From assembly GCA_025699075.1 (NCBI GenBank), contig JAILWG010000003.1:124001-188000 (forward strand): a stretch of DNA of 64,000 nt. Direction: 5' to 3'. Shown here in pieces: positions 1-9,680 of the stretch. Origin of the DNA: Candidatus Nitrosopumilus sp. GTDB taxonomy: Archaea > Thermoproteota > Nitrososphaeria > Nitrososphaerales > Nitrosopumilaceae. Below the pieces are notes generated by a model that did no database searches, had not been told where the DNA came from, and was given only the letters and a program-made list of their open reading frames with translations. Every line of letters begins with the position of its first letter. Position 1 is the first letter of the stretch. The translations under genes were made by a program, and so were the position numbers.

Positions 1-2
1 TA

Positions 3-1034
3 ATTTTCTTTGGAGTTGCTGCACTTCTTTCAGTGTATGGATTGCCACAATTTTTCAGATTTGTTAAAAATCATCTTCATGTAAAGGCGGCATATTTTGG
101 AATAGTGATTGGAATGATTTTACTTGTTGCATATTTTGCAGAAATCAGTGGAGTTCATGGTGCAATTGGTGCGCTCCTTTTAGGAATTGCAGTTTCTAGA
201 ATGACTAGGGATGAATATCGCGAAATCTCAAAAAATATCAGTGTAATCGGGTATGGGCTTTTTATCCCAATATTTTTTGCTGGAATAGGCCTTCATTTCA
301 GCCTTGTATTCTTGGACTTGGAATGGTGGATAATTGCAGTCTTTCTAATAATTATGACTGGTGTCAAGTTTTTGAGTTCGTATATTGCAGTCCGTATTGC
401 AAAAATGAGACCTGCAACAACTGTTGCATATGGCGTAATGTCAAAAGGTGCAGTTGATCTAGCCTTGATGTTGTCTTTACTTCAAGCAGAAATCATGGAT
501 AACAAACTATTTTCGCTTTTAGTTCTTGGCACTCTTATTACTATGATTATTTCAAGTGTTGAACTTCAACGTAAATTAAAGAAAATTACTCCCTTTAAGG
601 TTGGGGCATCAGAACTTGGTTTATCTGCATTTTATTTCAGAAAAGTTGTATCTGACACTCCTGCAATGGAAGTAATTAATAGTGACTTTTCTAAAACAAC
701 GCCAGATGTTACAATTAAAGAATTTACTAAAAATAATACAATAACAAAAAAACCATTCCTTGTTTTTGATGATGATAGACTTGTAGGGCTAGTATCAAAG
801 CGAGAAATAAACAAATCTCATAAACAAACAAGAGACCTTACCACAATCGGCGATGTGATGTATAAGAAATTCCACACTACATTGCCTAATGAATATTTGT
901 TTTCTGTAATTCAAAAGATGAACTCACATCCATTCGATATGATACCTGTTGTTGATCCTGTTGATGGAAAGGTTATTGGAATAATTACTGATGAGGCAAT
1001 AATGAATCTGTTAACTGAAACTAAAAAAGCTTAA
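3..1034 (+). CDS. Kef-type K+/H+ (CPA2) antiporter with C-terminal CBS pair, 5'-truncated by window edge
   Basis: Frame is open to the window start; hydrophobic CPA2-like segments (GVHGAIGALLLGIAVSR) followed by CBS-like repeats (DVMYKKFHTTLP...IIGIITDEAIM). Confidence 0.85.
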   Translation: MFFGVAALLSVYGLPQFFRFVKNHLHVKAAYFGIVIGMILLVAYFAEISGVHGAIGALLLGIAVSRMTRDEYREISKNISVIGYGLFIPIFFAGIGLHFSLVFLDLEWWIIAVFLIIMTGVKFLSSYIAVRIAKMRPATTVAYGVMSKGAVDLALMLSLLQAEIMDNKLFSLLVLGTLITMIISSVELQRKLKKITPFKVGASELGLSAFYFRKVVSDTPAMEVINSDFSKTTPDVTIKEFTKNNTITKKPFLVFDDDRLVGLVSKREINKSHKQTRDLTTIGDVMYKKFHTTLPNEYLFSVIQKMNSHPFDMIPVVDPVDGKVIGIITDEAIMNLLTETKKA

Positions 1035-1323
1035 ATTTTTGACACTTTAAATTCATTTTTTAATAATGGTAAAAATTCTAAAACATCATATGATTTTAAA
1101 AAAATATTTTGCTGCATTTATTGAATTTGTGATTTAATTGTTTCATCAAACAATTTCTTCCTTTTTTTACCCATCTTTACATCTCCCAATGTTTTTGTAA
1201 AAACAAATTAATTTTCAAAAGTTTCTGTATTGATTGGGTTTTGATCATTTGAATGCCTCCAATCTATTTTCTTCATATTCTGATTGCTCTCTTTTCTTTT
1301 TGAAAAGATTTTGAATATATGAT

Positions 1324-1509
1324 TTAATCAACCCAATCCTCCTCAAATCCAAGGGATAATCCTCTGAAATCTTCCCAAGAATATTTTTGAATTGATTCAA
1401 TTTTTTTGTTTGGAAGTTTTTCCCTTTCTCCTACTGGTATGCTTTTAACCAGAATTTCATATTGCTCAGGGTGCCCCTCTTCTATGTAGAGAGTTTGAAT
1501 GGTGCTCAT
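1324..1509 (-). CDS. small hypothetical protein (61 aa)
   Basis: Complete ORF in an otherwise empty gap; soluble, acidic composition. Confidence 0.45.
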   Translation of the reverse strand: MSTIQTLYIEEGHPEQYEILVKSIPVGEREKLPNKKIESIQKYSWEDFRGLSLGFEEDWVD

Positions 1510-1635
1510 GAAATGCGTAGACCGAATTTTGGTATTAAGGGAAAATATTTTTGATTAGAATCAAATCCAACCTAACTGGTTATTTTTATAGTAAATTTAG
1601 TCATGCAGTTGTCTTCATATGCATAAATAGTCAAC

Positions 1636-2958
1636 TTGTTATGTAATTCTATGGGGTTGGAACCTTCTAATCTGTCTGGACTAAGAGTTTTTCCGCCTAT
1701 TTCAATTAAAAATAGAACTCTAGAATTTTTTGAGTTTCTAAAATATGAAACCAAATCGTTTCGTAATGAAACAATTTTGCCAAAAGAAGACTTGATGAAT
1801 GCAATTACAAATAGTTCCAAAATCAAACAGGTATCAAAAATTAAAAAATCTGAATTAACAAAACAATTTGAAGATTTCTTAAAAGAATTAGACAGAGCAC
1901 TATTCGTTAAAAATTCAAAAACTGAACTATCTGATATTAAATGGATGAGAATTGACAGTTTTTGTAGCTTGTTGAGATTAATTGAGAGAAGTGATGAAAG
2001 AAAAATTCGATGGGCATTATATCATTTATTTGCTGCAAACAATGTAAAAATTTCAATTACTAAACTAACTGAACTCTTAAATGATTTTAAAATTAAAAAC
2101 ATGGAAAAAATCATTACTAAGATCTTAAAGGCTGAGACGCTTTCTGGCCTTGATGCAAAATATGATGGTGAATTTTTTGTAATCAATCATGAGAAGAATG
2201 ATAAACTTGTACCTCATTATTTATCGGATGCCATTGATGAACAATCAAGACGTTCCCCTGGTGAGTTAGAAGAAGAAATTTTAGAATTAATTGATGAAGG
2301 ATCTTATTCTAATCAAGAAATTTCACAAACACTACAAATTGACGAAGGACTTGTCTCTAGAACTATTGCTAAATTACGCAAACAAGATAAAATTATTCTT
2401 TCAAGCTTTGGTCAAAGAGGCACAAGATACTTTACAACAAACTGTGAAAATTGTCCTTTTGGAACAACAAAAGCATCTTGTAAAAAAGAATCTATCTCAT
2501 ACCTTGCAGAAGCATTCATGCATGATTTTGGTTTGAATCTTTCTGCAAATGACTTTGATTCAATTGAGACAAATCAAGCCCTTCTAAAAATTAAGAGAAT
2601 AGTGATGATGGCTAGAAAAGAAAAAAATACAAAACTAGAGAGAAATTTGGGAGAAAATCTGGCGATACTGCTCTCTAAAGTAGTGGATAAATTCACTGAA
2701 ATTGAAACTCCTGATAAAAAAATCACCCTTTCTGAAATCAAAATGAACGTGCCTGTTGACATGGCAAAATTACCCCTCTTGTATCAATTAGGACTCAAAA
2801 AAGGAGCACAAGGAGGGATTCGTCTTGTAGATGAGATGCTACATTTAGCATCAAAATCAATTAAAAAAGAGGATAGGCTCAAAATCAAAAAATATGCTCT
2901 AATTGAGTCAAACAAATTTCTAAAAAATATCGGAATTGATCAAAAAGATACTAGTTGA
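1636..2958 (+). CDS. winged-helix/MarR-like transcriptional regulator, large archaeal type
   Basis: 440 aa ORF with HTH segment (EEEILELIDEGSYSNQEISQTLQIDEGLVSRTIAKLRKQDKI) and Cys cluster (CENCPFGTTKASC). Confidence 0.7.
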   Translation: MLCNSMGLEPSNLSGLRVFPPISIKNRTLEFFEFLKYETKSFRNETILPKEDLMNAITNSSKIKQVSKIKKSELTKQFEDFLKELDRALFVKNSKTELSDIKWMRIDSFCSLLRLIERSDERKIRWALYHLFAANNVKISITKLTELLNDFKIKNMEKIITKILKAETLSGLDAKYDGEFFVINHEKNDKLVPHYLSDAIDEQSRRSPGELEEEILELIDEGSYSNQEISQTLQIDEGLVSRTIAKLRKQDKIILSSFGQRGTRYFTTNCENCPFGTTKASCKKESISYLAEAFMHDFGLNLSANDFDSIETNQALLKIKRIVMMARKEKNTKLERNLGENLAILLSKVVDKFTEIETPDKKITLSEIKMNVPVDMAKLPLLYQLGLKKGAQGGIRLVDEMLHLASKSIKKEDRLKIKKYALIESNKFLKNIGIDQKDTS

Positions 2959-3020
2959 TTTACTTCTGAGTTAAATCAACTACCTAGAATGTTTTTTAAT
3001 GTCTAGAAGTAGATGTTGTT

Positions 3021-4334
3021 GTGAACTTAATTCCTGTATTTGCATTATTGCTTGGAACTGTATTGATTTCAGGAACATTGCCTTCTCAATCTTTTGCAGA
3101 TGTAATTAGTCCAAGACAACAGATGAAATTGGATTTTACAAATGACCAGATTGTCTGTGCAGAAGGACTAGTAAAAATAATTAAAAGTTCTTCAGACAAG
3201 GCCTCTTGTGTAAAACCATCTACTGCTGAAAAATTGGCCAAAAACGGATGGGCAAAAACACTTTCTGAACAAAAAATAGAAGAAATCAAATCAAAAAAAT
3301 TAACAAAAGGTGAATCTGCTGGAACAATCACAAAAATTGCAACTTTAAAACAAACTTCAACAGCTTCTGGTGCAAAATCATCTAGTGTCTCTGGATATGC
3401 TTACATCTTTGACGCTTGTGGTGTTACAAAATTGGTAAAAGCACCAGAAATTTATGTAACTTCTGATAGTGAAACAAAAAGTGTAAAGCTAGCAAGCCCA
3501 TTAAAACCTGGTTCATGCTATACCAGTTCTGTAATTATCAAAGCAGCAGATCCTAACTCTATCACTGCAACCCTTCTAAACAAAGGAGGTATTTCCGAAA
3601 AAATTTCTGCACTTGAAACTCAAATTGCTGATCTAAAAAGTAAAATTGCAACTGCTAAACAAAAAATTCCAACCAGTGCTGATCAATCTCCAGATAATGA
3701 AAATTTGAATGATATCCTATCTATGAAAAAAGAATTGAAAGGATTACAGGACCAGCTTAGAAGATATTTGATGGTGTTGTATGTGCCTCCAAATACCAAA
3801 GTATCAAAAATTGACTTACCAAAATCCATTACAGGAAAGCCTCTAGATGGAATGACTACTGGTATTGTCTCCATAACTGATAGTGTATCTCCAACTGGCT
3901 CTAATAATCCTGAAATTAAGCGATTCAATGTTGTTTTTGAAGCCTGTGCTGGAAAACAAAGCATTAGACTACCAATAATTACAGTCAGTTCTGATTCTGA
4001 ATCTGTTGATGTAAAGTTCATAGACAGAATCATTCCAAATTCTTGTCAGGTCAGTGTAACAAGAATCAATGCCGTGGACTCTGAATCTATAGTTTCAACC
4101 ATTAGTGGCAATTCTGGAATTTCATCACAAATCAAATCTTTAGAAACTCAGATATCTGAAATGGAATCATCCCTTGCTGAAATGAGAAGTAGTCTTCATG
4201 ATTTAGTTTCAAAGAAACTTGATTCCAACTCAGAGGCTATGGCTGTAAAACTCACACAAGACATCAGTAAGTTGCGTAATGATATTTTAGAAAATAGAGT
4301 TAAACTCAATTCTTTATTGCTTAATGTTCAATAA
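3021..4334 (+). CDS. secreted protein with Cys-pair module and two beta-domain + coiled-coil repeats
   Basis: Signal peptide (MNLIPVFALLLGTVLISGTLPSQSFA); tandem repeats YIFDACG.../VVFEACA... each followed by a coiled coil (ISALETQIADLKSKI / IKSLETQISEMESSL). Confidence 0.7.
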   Translation: MNLIPVFALLLGTVLISGTLPSQSFADVISPRQQMKLDFTNDQIVCAEGLVKIIKSSSDKASCVKPSTAEKLAKNGWAKTLSEQKIEEIKSKKLTKGESAGTITKIATLKQTSTASGAKSSSVSGYAYIFDACGVTKLVKAPEIYVTSDSETKSVKLASPLKPGSCYTSSVIIKAADPNSITATLLNKGGISEKISALETQIADLKSKIATAKQKIPTSADQSPDNENLNDILSMKKELKGLQDQLRRYLMVLYVPPNTKVSKIDLPKSITGKPLDGMTTGIVSITDSVSPTGSNNPEIKRFNVVFEACAGKQSIRLPIITVSSDSESVDVKFIDRIIPNSCQVSVTRINAVDSESIVSTISGNSGISSQIKSLETQISEMESSLAEMRSSLHDLVSKKLDSNSEAMAVKLTQDISKLRNDILENRVKLNSLLLNVQ

Positions 4335-4402
4335 GTAAAGAGGAATGTGACAACATTATCTCAAAATCTACTCTCTAGTGTTTACAAAATAATTTTTTTA
4401 AA

Positions 4403-4801
4403 TTAAACTGTAGATATTGTAATATCGTCAAACAGTTTTTCTGCTTTTTTGATTATATCTTTATCGTCTGCATCAGGCTCTGCTGCAATGACTACTAGAT
4501 TGTTTCCAATTGGTACATTGATGATCAACTGCTTTGTTCTTCTTGATGCAATATAGTCAATTGGACCGAGAACTTCATCCAGTTCTTGTCTCATTTTAAA
4601 ATCTAGTTGCATTTGCATGTATGTCATGGCAATTTTATCACTATCTATTAGAGGAGATGTACCTTCTTTGAAACCTCCTGCTATTAGCCTTCCCAGATTA
4701 TTAATTACTCCAACATGCCTGATTTTAGGTTCTTTGGATAATTCTTTACATGCAATATCTAATTTTTTAATATCTTCAACTGTAGTTCTCGACATGGTCA
4801 T
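4403..4801 (-). CDS. roadblock-like thaumarchaeal family protein (paralog 1 of 3)
   Basis: Shares 'GxxxxxGxLxAGGFKEGT...IAAEPD' pattern with ORFs at 20941 and 32410. Confidence 0.65.
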   Translation of the reverse strand: MTMSRTTVEDIKKLDIACKELSKEPKIRHVGVINNLGRLIAGGFKEGTSPLIDSDKIAMTYMQMQLDFKMRQELDEVLGPIDYIASRRTKQLIINVPIGNNLVVIAAEPDADDKDIIKKAEKLFDDITISTV

Positions 4802-4901
4802 TGGTAATTTCTCTCAACTTTAAACATATTGAATTTTAATTGCTTTTTGTTTTTTAATCAATTTTTTGGTTTAATGGAATCTGGATTTTTTAATATGTAA
4901 T

Positions 4902-5008
4902 GAAACATACACTGTTTACCTGCGGTACATTGACATTTCATGTTTCAAACATCGAATAACATTATTTAAACAATAATTGAGTTGACTTCGTACGAAACGA
5001 AATCAACT
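4902..5008. other. structured intergenic region with two nested/adjacent inverted repeats; candidate ncRNA or operator
   Basis: GAAACAT(4902-4908)/ATGTTTC(4940-4946) perfect 7 bp; AGTTGACTTCGT-ACGAA-ACGAAATCAACT (4980-5008), 11 of 12 paired. Confidence 0.35.
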
Positions 5009-5072
5009 TTTGATTGTGTTTTAAGTAATATTTCTCCAATTGATAAAGTTGATAAATTACAAGGAACCTACA

Positions 5073-5204
5073 GTGGAAAATAGATCATACGACAAATCAC
5101 TTCATTGTGATTATTGTGGAATCTTACTAAATGCTCAAAATGATTACTGTTCTGATTTATGTAAACAAAAAGATTCAGTTTGGCATAGGGATATTGATGT
5201 ATAA
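5073..5204 (+). CDS. zinc-finger microprotein (43 aa)
   Basis: GTG-start ORF VENRSYDKSLHCDYCGILLNAQNDYCSDLCKQKDSVWHRDIDV; CxxC...CxxxC. Confidence 0.6.
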   Translation: MENRSYDKSLHCDYCGILLNAQNDYCSDLCKQKDSVWHRDIDV

Positions 5205-5206
5205 TT

Positions 5207-5341
5207 ATGACTCCTAATAATGACGAATACAATATTGAACAACAATTTGAAAAGCTATATCCTCAATATGATTATTCAGTAGAATCTTCATGGCATGAAA
5301 AAGACATGAGGAAAAGAAAAAGAATGAAAACAATGTACTAA
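5207..5341 (+). CDS. small hypothetical protein (44 aa)
   Basis: ATG ORF MTPNNDEYNIEQQFEKLYPQYDYSVESSWHEKDMRKRKRMKTMY immediately after the zinc-finger ORF. Confidence 0.5.
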   Translation: MTPNNDEYNIEQQFEKLYPQYDYSVESSWHEKDMRKRKRMKTMY

Positions 5342-5387
5342 ATATATTGTATTTGATTAAGAATCTCTAGACATCTATAGTAAAAAT

Positions 5388-6047
5388 ATGAATCCTCCTT
5401 CTCAAACTAGACACAGCCATGTCATTATACGTTTAATGACAACAAATGATATTCCAAAAATTGTGGAATTACAAAAACTAGCATTTCCGCATATGGCAGC
5501 AGAAGGTGTTTATTGGAAACCTGAACAACTAGAAGCTCATTTGAAAGTTTTTCCTCAAGGTCAGTTTGTTGCAGAATATCATGGGAAAATTGTTGGTTCG
5601 TGTAGCAGTTTGATAATAAAGTTAAAATCAGAATATGAGACTCACACATGGAAAGAAGCATGTGGTGATAGTTTTTTTAAAAATCATGATCCAAAAGGAG
5701 ATTCTTTGTATGGTGCTGACGTATCCTCTCATCCAGATCATAGACGATTAGGTGTTGCCACAAAATTATATGATGCGAGAAAAACACTTGCAATAAATTT
5801 GAATTTACGTAGAATAATTGCAGGTGCAAGATTGTTTAATTATTGTGAACATGCATCGGAATTAACTCCTTTAGAATATGTTGCCAAAGTAAAACGACAT
5901 GAAATCAAAGAACCAGTACTATCTTTTCAGATTAGAAACGGCTTTAAATTTATCAAGATATTGCCTAATTATATGAAGGATCCCCGTTCATTAAATAATG
6001 CAACTTTTATTGAATGGAAAAATCCTCATTTTGTAGAAAAATCATGA
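5388..6047 (+). CDS. GNAT family N-acetyltransferase resembling the GNAT half of YhcX-type GNAT/nitrilase proteins
   Basis: IRLMTTNDIPKIVELQKLAFP..., LYGADVSSHPDHRRLGVATKLYDAR, RRIIAGARL, EPVLSFQIRNGFKF. Confidence 0.8.
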   Translation: MNPPSQTRHSHVIIRLMTTNDIPKIVELQKLAFPHMAAEGVYWKPEQLEAHLKVFPQGQFVAEYHGKIVGSCSSLIIKLKSEYETHTWKEACGDSFFKNHDPKGDSLYGADVSSHPDHRRLGVATKLYDARKTLAINLNLRRIIAGARLFNYCEHASELTPLEYVAKVKRHEIKEPVLSFQIRNGFKFIKILPNYMKDPRSLNNATFIEWKNPHFVEKS

Positions 6048-6844
6048 TAATTGATTGCCATGTTCATGTAAACCAGTATGAATTAACCCAGCATGTTCCT
6101 TTGCTTGAAGATAGATTGGAAATGCTTCAAACTGAGATGAGTAGCAACAACGTAGATTATTCAATAATTCTATCATCGTACAAAACAAATTCTGAAAGAC
6201 CCTCAACAAAACAAATCATTGATGCAATCAAAAAATATGATAATCTTGGGATTGCTGCAGGATTTACAATAGATAATCACACTGATGATGATCTTAGAAT
6301 CTATAGGGAATGGATCAAAGAGGGTAAAATCAAAGCTATGAAAATCTACTCAGGCTATGAACACTATTACCCATATGATGAAAAATATCAGAAAGTCTAT
6401 GATACCTGCATCGAATTTGGCATTCCTGTAATGTTTCATACTGGAGATACATATTCTGAGAAAGGAAAACTACGATACTCTAGACCCCTTAATCTTGATG
6501 ATGTTGCAGTAGATAATCCTGAACTAAAAATTGTAATGTGCCATTTGGGTAATCCTTGGATTCAAGATGCACAAGAAGTAATTTACAAAAATAAAAATGT
6601 GTATGCAGATGTATCTGGACTTGTTGTGGGTTCCTTTGATCACTTTTTTGAAAAGATGATGAAAGACAAAGTTGCAGAATTGATCAATTATGCTGGTGAA
6701 CCTCGGTATTTGCTTTATGGGACAGATTGGCCAATTAGTAGTATGGATTCATATCTTAATTTTGTAGCTAAACTAAACATAAAAAAAGAATTCAGAGATT
6801 ATTTTATGTACAAAAATGCAAAAGAACTGTTCAAGATTTCATGA
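6044..6844 (+). CDS. amidohydrolase family (TIM-barrel, Amidohydro_2-like) protein
   Basis: N-terminal MIIDCHVHVN, FHTGDTY, GTDWP near C terminus; start ATG overlaps upstream TGA (ATGA). Confidence 0.8.
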   Translation: MIIDCHVHVNQYELTQHVPLLEDRLEMLQTEMSSNNVDYSIILSSYKTNSERPSTKQIIDAIKKYDNLGIAAGFTIDNHTDDDLRIYREWIKEGKIKAMKIYSGYEHYYPYDEKYQKVYDTCIEFGIPVMFHTGDTYSEKGKLRYSRPLNLDDVAVDNPELKIVMCHLGNPWIQDAQEVIYKNKNVYADVSGLVVGSFDHFFEKMMKDKVAELINYAGEPRYLLYGTDWPISSMDSYLNFVAKLNIKKEFRDYFMYKNAKELFKIS

Positions 6845-7199
6845 CACTGTTAATTTGATTCATATAACTTAGTCTTTAATTTTAAATTTGAATTTTGTTT
6901 TACTCTTACAATATTTTTAAAAAATACTAGAACTTTTTTTGAATTTACATCCACTATACTATCACCTGCATTCATATTGAATCTCTTAACATTCTACAAA
7001 GTGAATTCAATGAAGGCAGACCTGTCATAGAAGGGAACATACAGCTGTCTTATCATGAATTCACTGCAATACAATACTTATTCAAATTATTAAGAATAAT
7101 TCTAGTTGATTTAAATCAGAATTAAGATAACTGGTTATTTAATTTTAATATGAATTCAAAATGATATTTCTTTATAATATTTGGAAAGGATGAAAAAAC

Positions 7200-7364
7200 A
7201 TGAGATGTCCTAATTGTGGAAATCAAGCAAGCTGGAGGGATCCTGATTGTAACAAATGTGATGCTACATTACATCAAAAATCTTGTAAAGGTAAATCTGC
7301 TGATTGCAAATGTCATGTAATCAATGAACAGGCATGGGTGCAGAAAAAACCTAAACAAGTCTGA
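7200..7364 (+). CDS. zinc-ribbon microprotein (54 aa)
   Basis: MRCPNCGNQASWRDPDCNKCDATLHQKSCKGKSADCKCHVINEQAWVQKKPKQV; multiple CxxC. Confidence 0.6.
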   Translation: MRCPNCGNQASWRDPDCNKCDATLHQKSCKGKSADCKCHVINEQAWVQKKPKQV

Positions 7365-7403
7365 TGGAATAGTATAAAATCAATAAAATATTGATAACCT
7401 TGA

Positions 7404-9572
7404 ATGAAAGTAGCCTTAATCTATAATGATACGAAGATAGATCCAAATGATGTAATCAATGTTTTTGGTATGACTACCAAGGAGCATTACAGTTCAAAGG
7501 CTGTAGAAAGAGTTGCAAGAGCATTAGAAAAAGGTGGCCACACTGTAAAGGTTGTTGAAGGCGATATCCATCTTGCTGATGAATTGCGTGAGTTCATGCC
7601 AAAAGTGGTTGCGGGGGAGAATCCTGGAATGGTTTTCAACATGGCATATGGTATTCAAGGTCAGAATAGATACACGCATGTTCCTGCTATGATGGAAATG
7701 CTTGGAATTCCGTACATGGGTTCAGGTCCTGCTGGACATGCAGTTGTTCAAGATAAGGTGATGACAAAAATTGTTTTACAGAAAAATAATATTCCTACTC
7801 CTGGATTTTGGGTATTTAGAACACCTGAAGATACATACGATGATTTAGTATTTCCTGTAATCGTTAAACCAAAACTAGAATCCACATCAATGGGGATGGA
7901 GGTAGTGAATAATTGGGATGATCTTAGAGCAGCAGTTAAAGTTCAGCTTGAAAAATACCAACAAGATATTCTTGTAGAGCAGTTTATCTCAGGACGAGAG
8001 TTTGCCGTGGGATTACTAGGAAATAATCCAAACATCGATGTTCTTCCAATAGTTGAAATTAATCTAGATAATCCAGATCAAATACAAACAATATCTGATA
8101 AAAAGAAAAAAGGGGGTGTTGATAAAACATGTCCTGCAAAATTATCTAAAGAAAAAGCAGAAGAGATGAAACAAATGTGTATCAAAGCATTTACCTCTTT
8201 AGGACTAAATGATTATGCCAGAGTTGATTTTAGAATGGATAAAGATGAGAATCTTTACATTCTTGAATTAAATTCAATGGCAAGTCTTGGGTTGGGCGGA
8301 TCATTTTACTATGCAGCACAAAAAGCAGGATATACCTATGACTCTTTGATTAATAAAATTTTAGATGTGGCTGTGGTTAGGTATTTTGGTTCTTCTATAC
8401 AACAACATGAAAATGAAGTTGATTTAACTCAACCTTTACGTGTTGTTGCTAGAACCTATTTGAGAGGACATCTACAAAGCTTAAAAGAAACCATGAAGAA
8501 TTTTGTAAATCTAAACACACATGTATACAATGTTGAAAATGTTAATGAATTAGGATCCTTAATCTCCAAGAGATTAAAACACCTTGGATTTAGTGAACAT
8601 ATTCATAGACAATATGATGTTGGCAATTTTTATTATTTTAAAAACCACTCTGAATCTCAAAATGATATTCTAATTATATCTCACCTTGATACTCATTATG
8701 GCCCTGATGATTTAATCAGTTATCATGAAAATGATGACAAGATTGTTGGTTCAGGTATAGCTGAAAGTAAAGGAGGATTGGTAGTAATGTTGGGGGCATT
8801 ACATGCATTAAGATTTGCAAAAAAACTCAAAAAAGTACGATGTGCAATACTGCTTACTACCGATGATAGCTTGGGAGGTCGATTTAGTAAGAGATTTGTT
8901 AAAGAATATTCTAAAAAATCTCGTTACATTGTTGGACTAAAATCTGGTAGTGTTGATGGTGGGATAATTACCACTTGTTATGGTAGAAATGATTATCAAA
9001 TCAGATTCACCACCACTAGTGAACAGTCCACATCTGATATCCATGGTATAATTCCTGTTTTGGCAAAAAAATTGACTGCTATTGAAAAGTTATCTAAAGA
9101 CGAAAAAGATTATCGATTAAGGACTACTTCTGTTGTTTCTAAGGGTTCTCATGGAAATACTCCAAATTTTGCTACATTGACATTGATTTGCAGTTTTAAA
9201 ACAAATAAACTTGGAGAACAACTTGAATCAAAAATTCAAACTATCATGAAAAAAAGAGAAACAGGTTCCAAAAAACTTGATGTATCTATAAACAAAATTC
9301 AAGCTAGGCCTGCTGTATTAGAAGAACCATCTGATACAAAATTTTATGAACTAGTAGAAAGTCTTGCAAAAAAACATGAAATGAAAATTAAAAAACACTC
9401 CCAACTAATTTCTTCTGATATTTGTAATGTTCCAATCAAACTTCCTGCATTAGACGGATTTGGACCTCTTGGTCATAACTATCGTTCAACAAAAGAATAC
9501 ATTATTCATGATAGTATTATAGATCGTTCTGCATTACTTGCATCAGTTATCTTCAGATGTGCTGAAAAATGA
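7404..9572 (+). CDS. fusion: D-Ala-D-Ala-ligase-like ATP-grasp domain + M20-like metallopeptidase domain
   Basis: N-terminal ATP-grasp (FPVIVKPKLESTSMGMEVV, DILVEQFISGREFAVGLLG, LYILELNSMASLGLGG); C-terminal M20-like (ILIISHLDTHYG, IVGSGIAESKGGLVVMLGAL). Confidence 0.85.
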   Translation: MKVALIYNDTKIDPNDVINVFGMTTKEHYSSKAVERVARALEKGGHTVKVVEGDIHLADELREFMPKVVAGENPGMVFNMAYGIQGQNRYTHVPAMMEMLGIPYMGSGPAGHAVVQDKVMTKIVLQKNNIPTPGFWVFRTPEDTYDDLVFPVIVKPKLESTSMGMEVVNNWDDLRAAVKVQLEKYQQDILVEQFISGREFAVGLLGNNPNIDVLPIVEINLDNPDQIQTISDKKKKGGVDKTCPAKLSKEKAEEMKQMCIKAFTSLGLNDYARVDFRMDKDENLYILELNSMASLGLGGSFYYAAQKAGYTYDSLINKILDVAVVRYFGSSIQQHENEVDLTQPLRVVARTYLRGHLQSLKETMKNFVNLNTHVYNVENVNELGSLISKRLKHLGFSEHIHRQYDVGNFYYFKNHSESQNDILIISHLDTHYGPDDLISYHENDDKIVGSGIAESKGGLVVMLGALHALRFAKKLKKVRCAILLTTDDSLGGRFSKRFVKEYSKKSRYIVGLKSGSVDGGIITTCYGRNDYQIRFTTTSEQSTSDIHGIIPVLAKKLTAIEKLSKDEKDYRLRTTSVVSKGSHGNTPNFATLTLICSFKTNKLGEQLESKIQTIMKKRETGSKKLDVSINKIQARPAVLEEPSDTKFYELVESLAKKHEMKIKKHSQLISSDICNVPIKLPALDGFGPLGHNYRSTKEYIIHDSIIDRSALLASVIFRCAEK

Positions 9573-9680
9573 GCCTATTTCAATTAGAATTCAAAGGAAC
9601 TCAGATGAGGTAGATTTGATCTGAACGAGAAATTTGGAATAATTGTCAACAGACTTGTTTACGGATTTACTTTTGCCTTT

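Noticed and set aside
1572-1826. 84-aa minus ORF
   Set aside because: Antisense to the 5' part of the 440-aa regulator; no recognisable motif.
6943-7125. Stop-free frame (…IESLNILQSEFNEGRPVIEGNIQLSYHEFTAIQYLFKLLRIILVDLNQN*)
   Set aside because: Protein-like composition but no ATG/GTG/TTG start in frame; could be a decayed gene, but I cannot support it.
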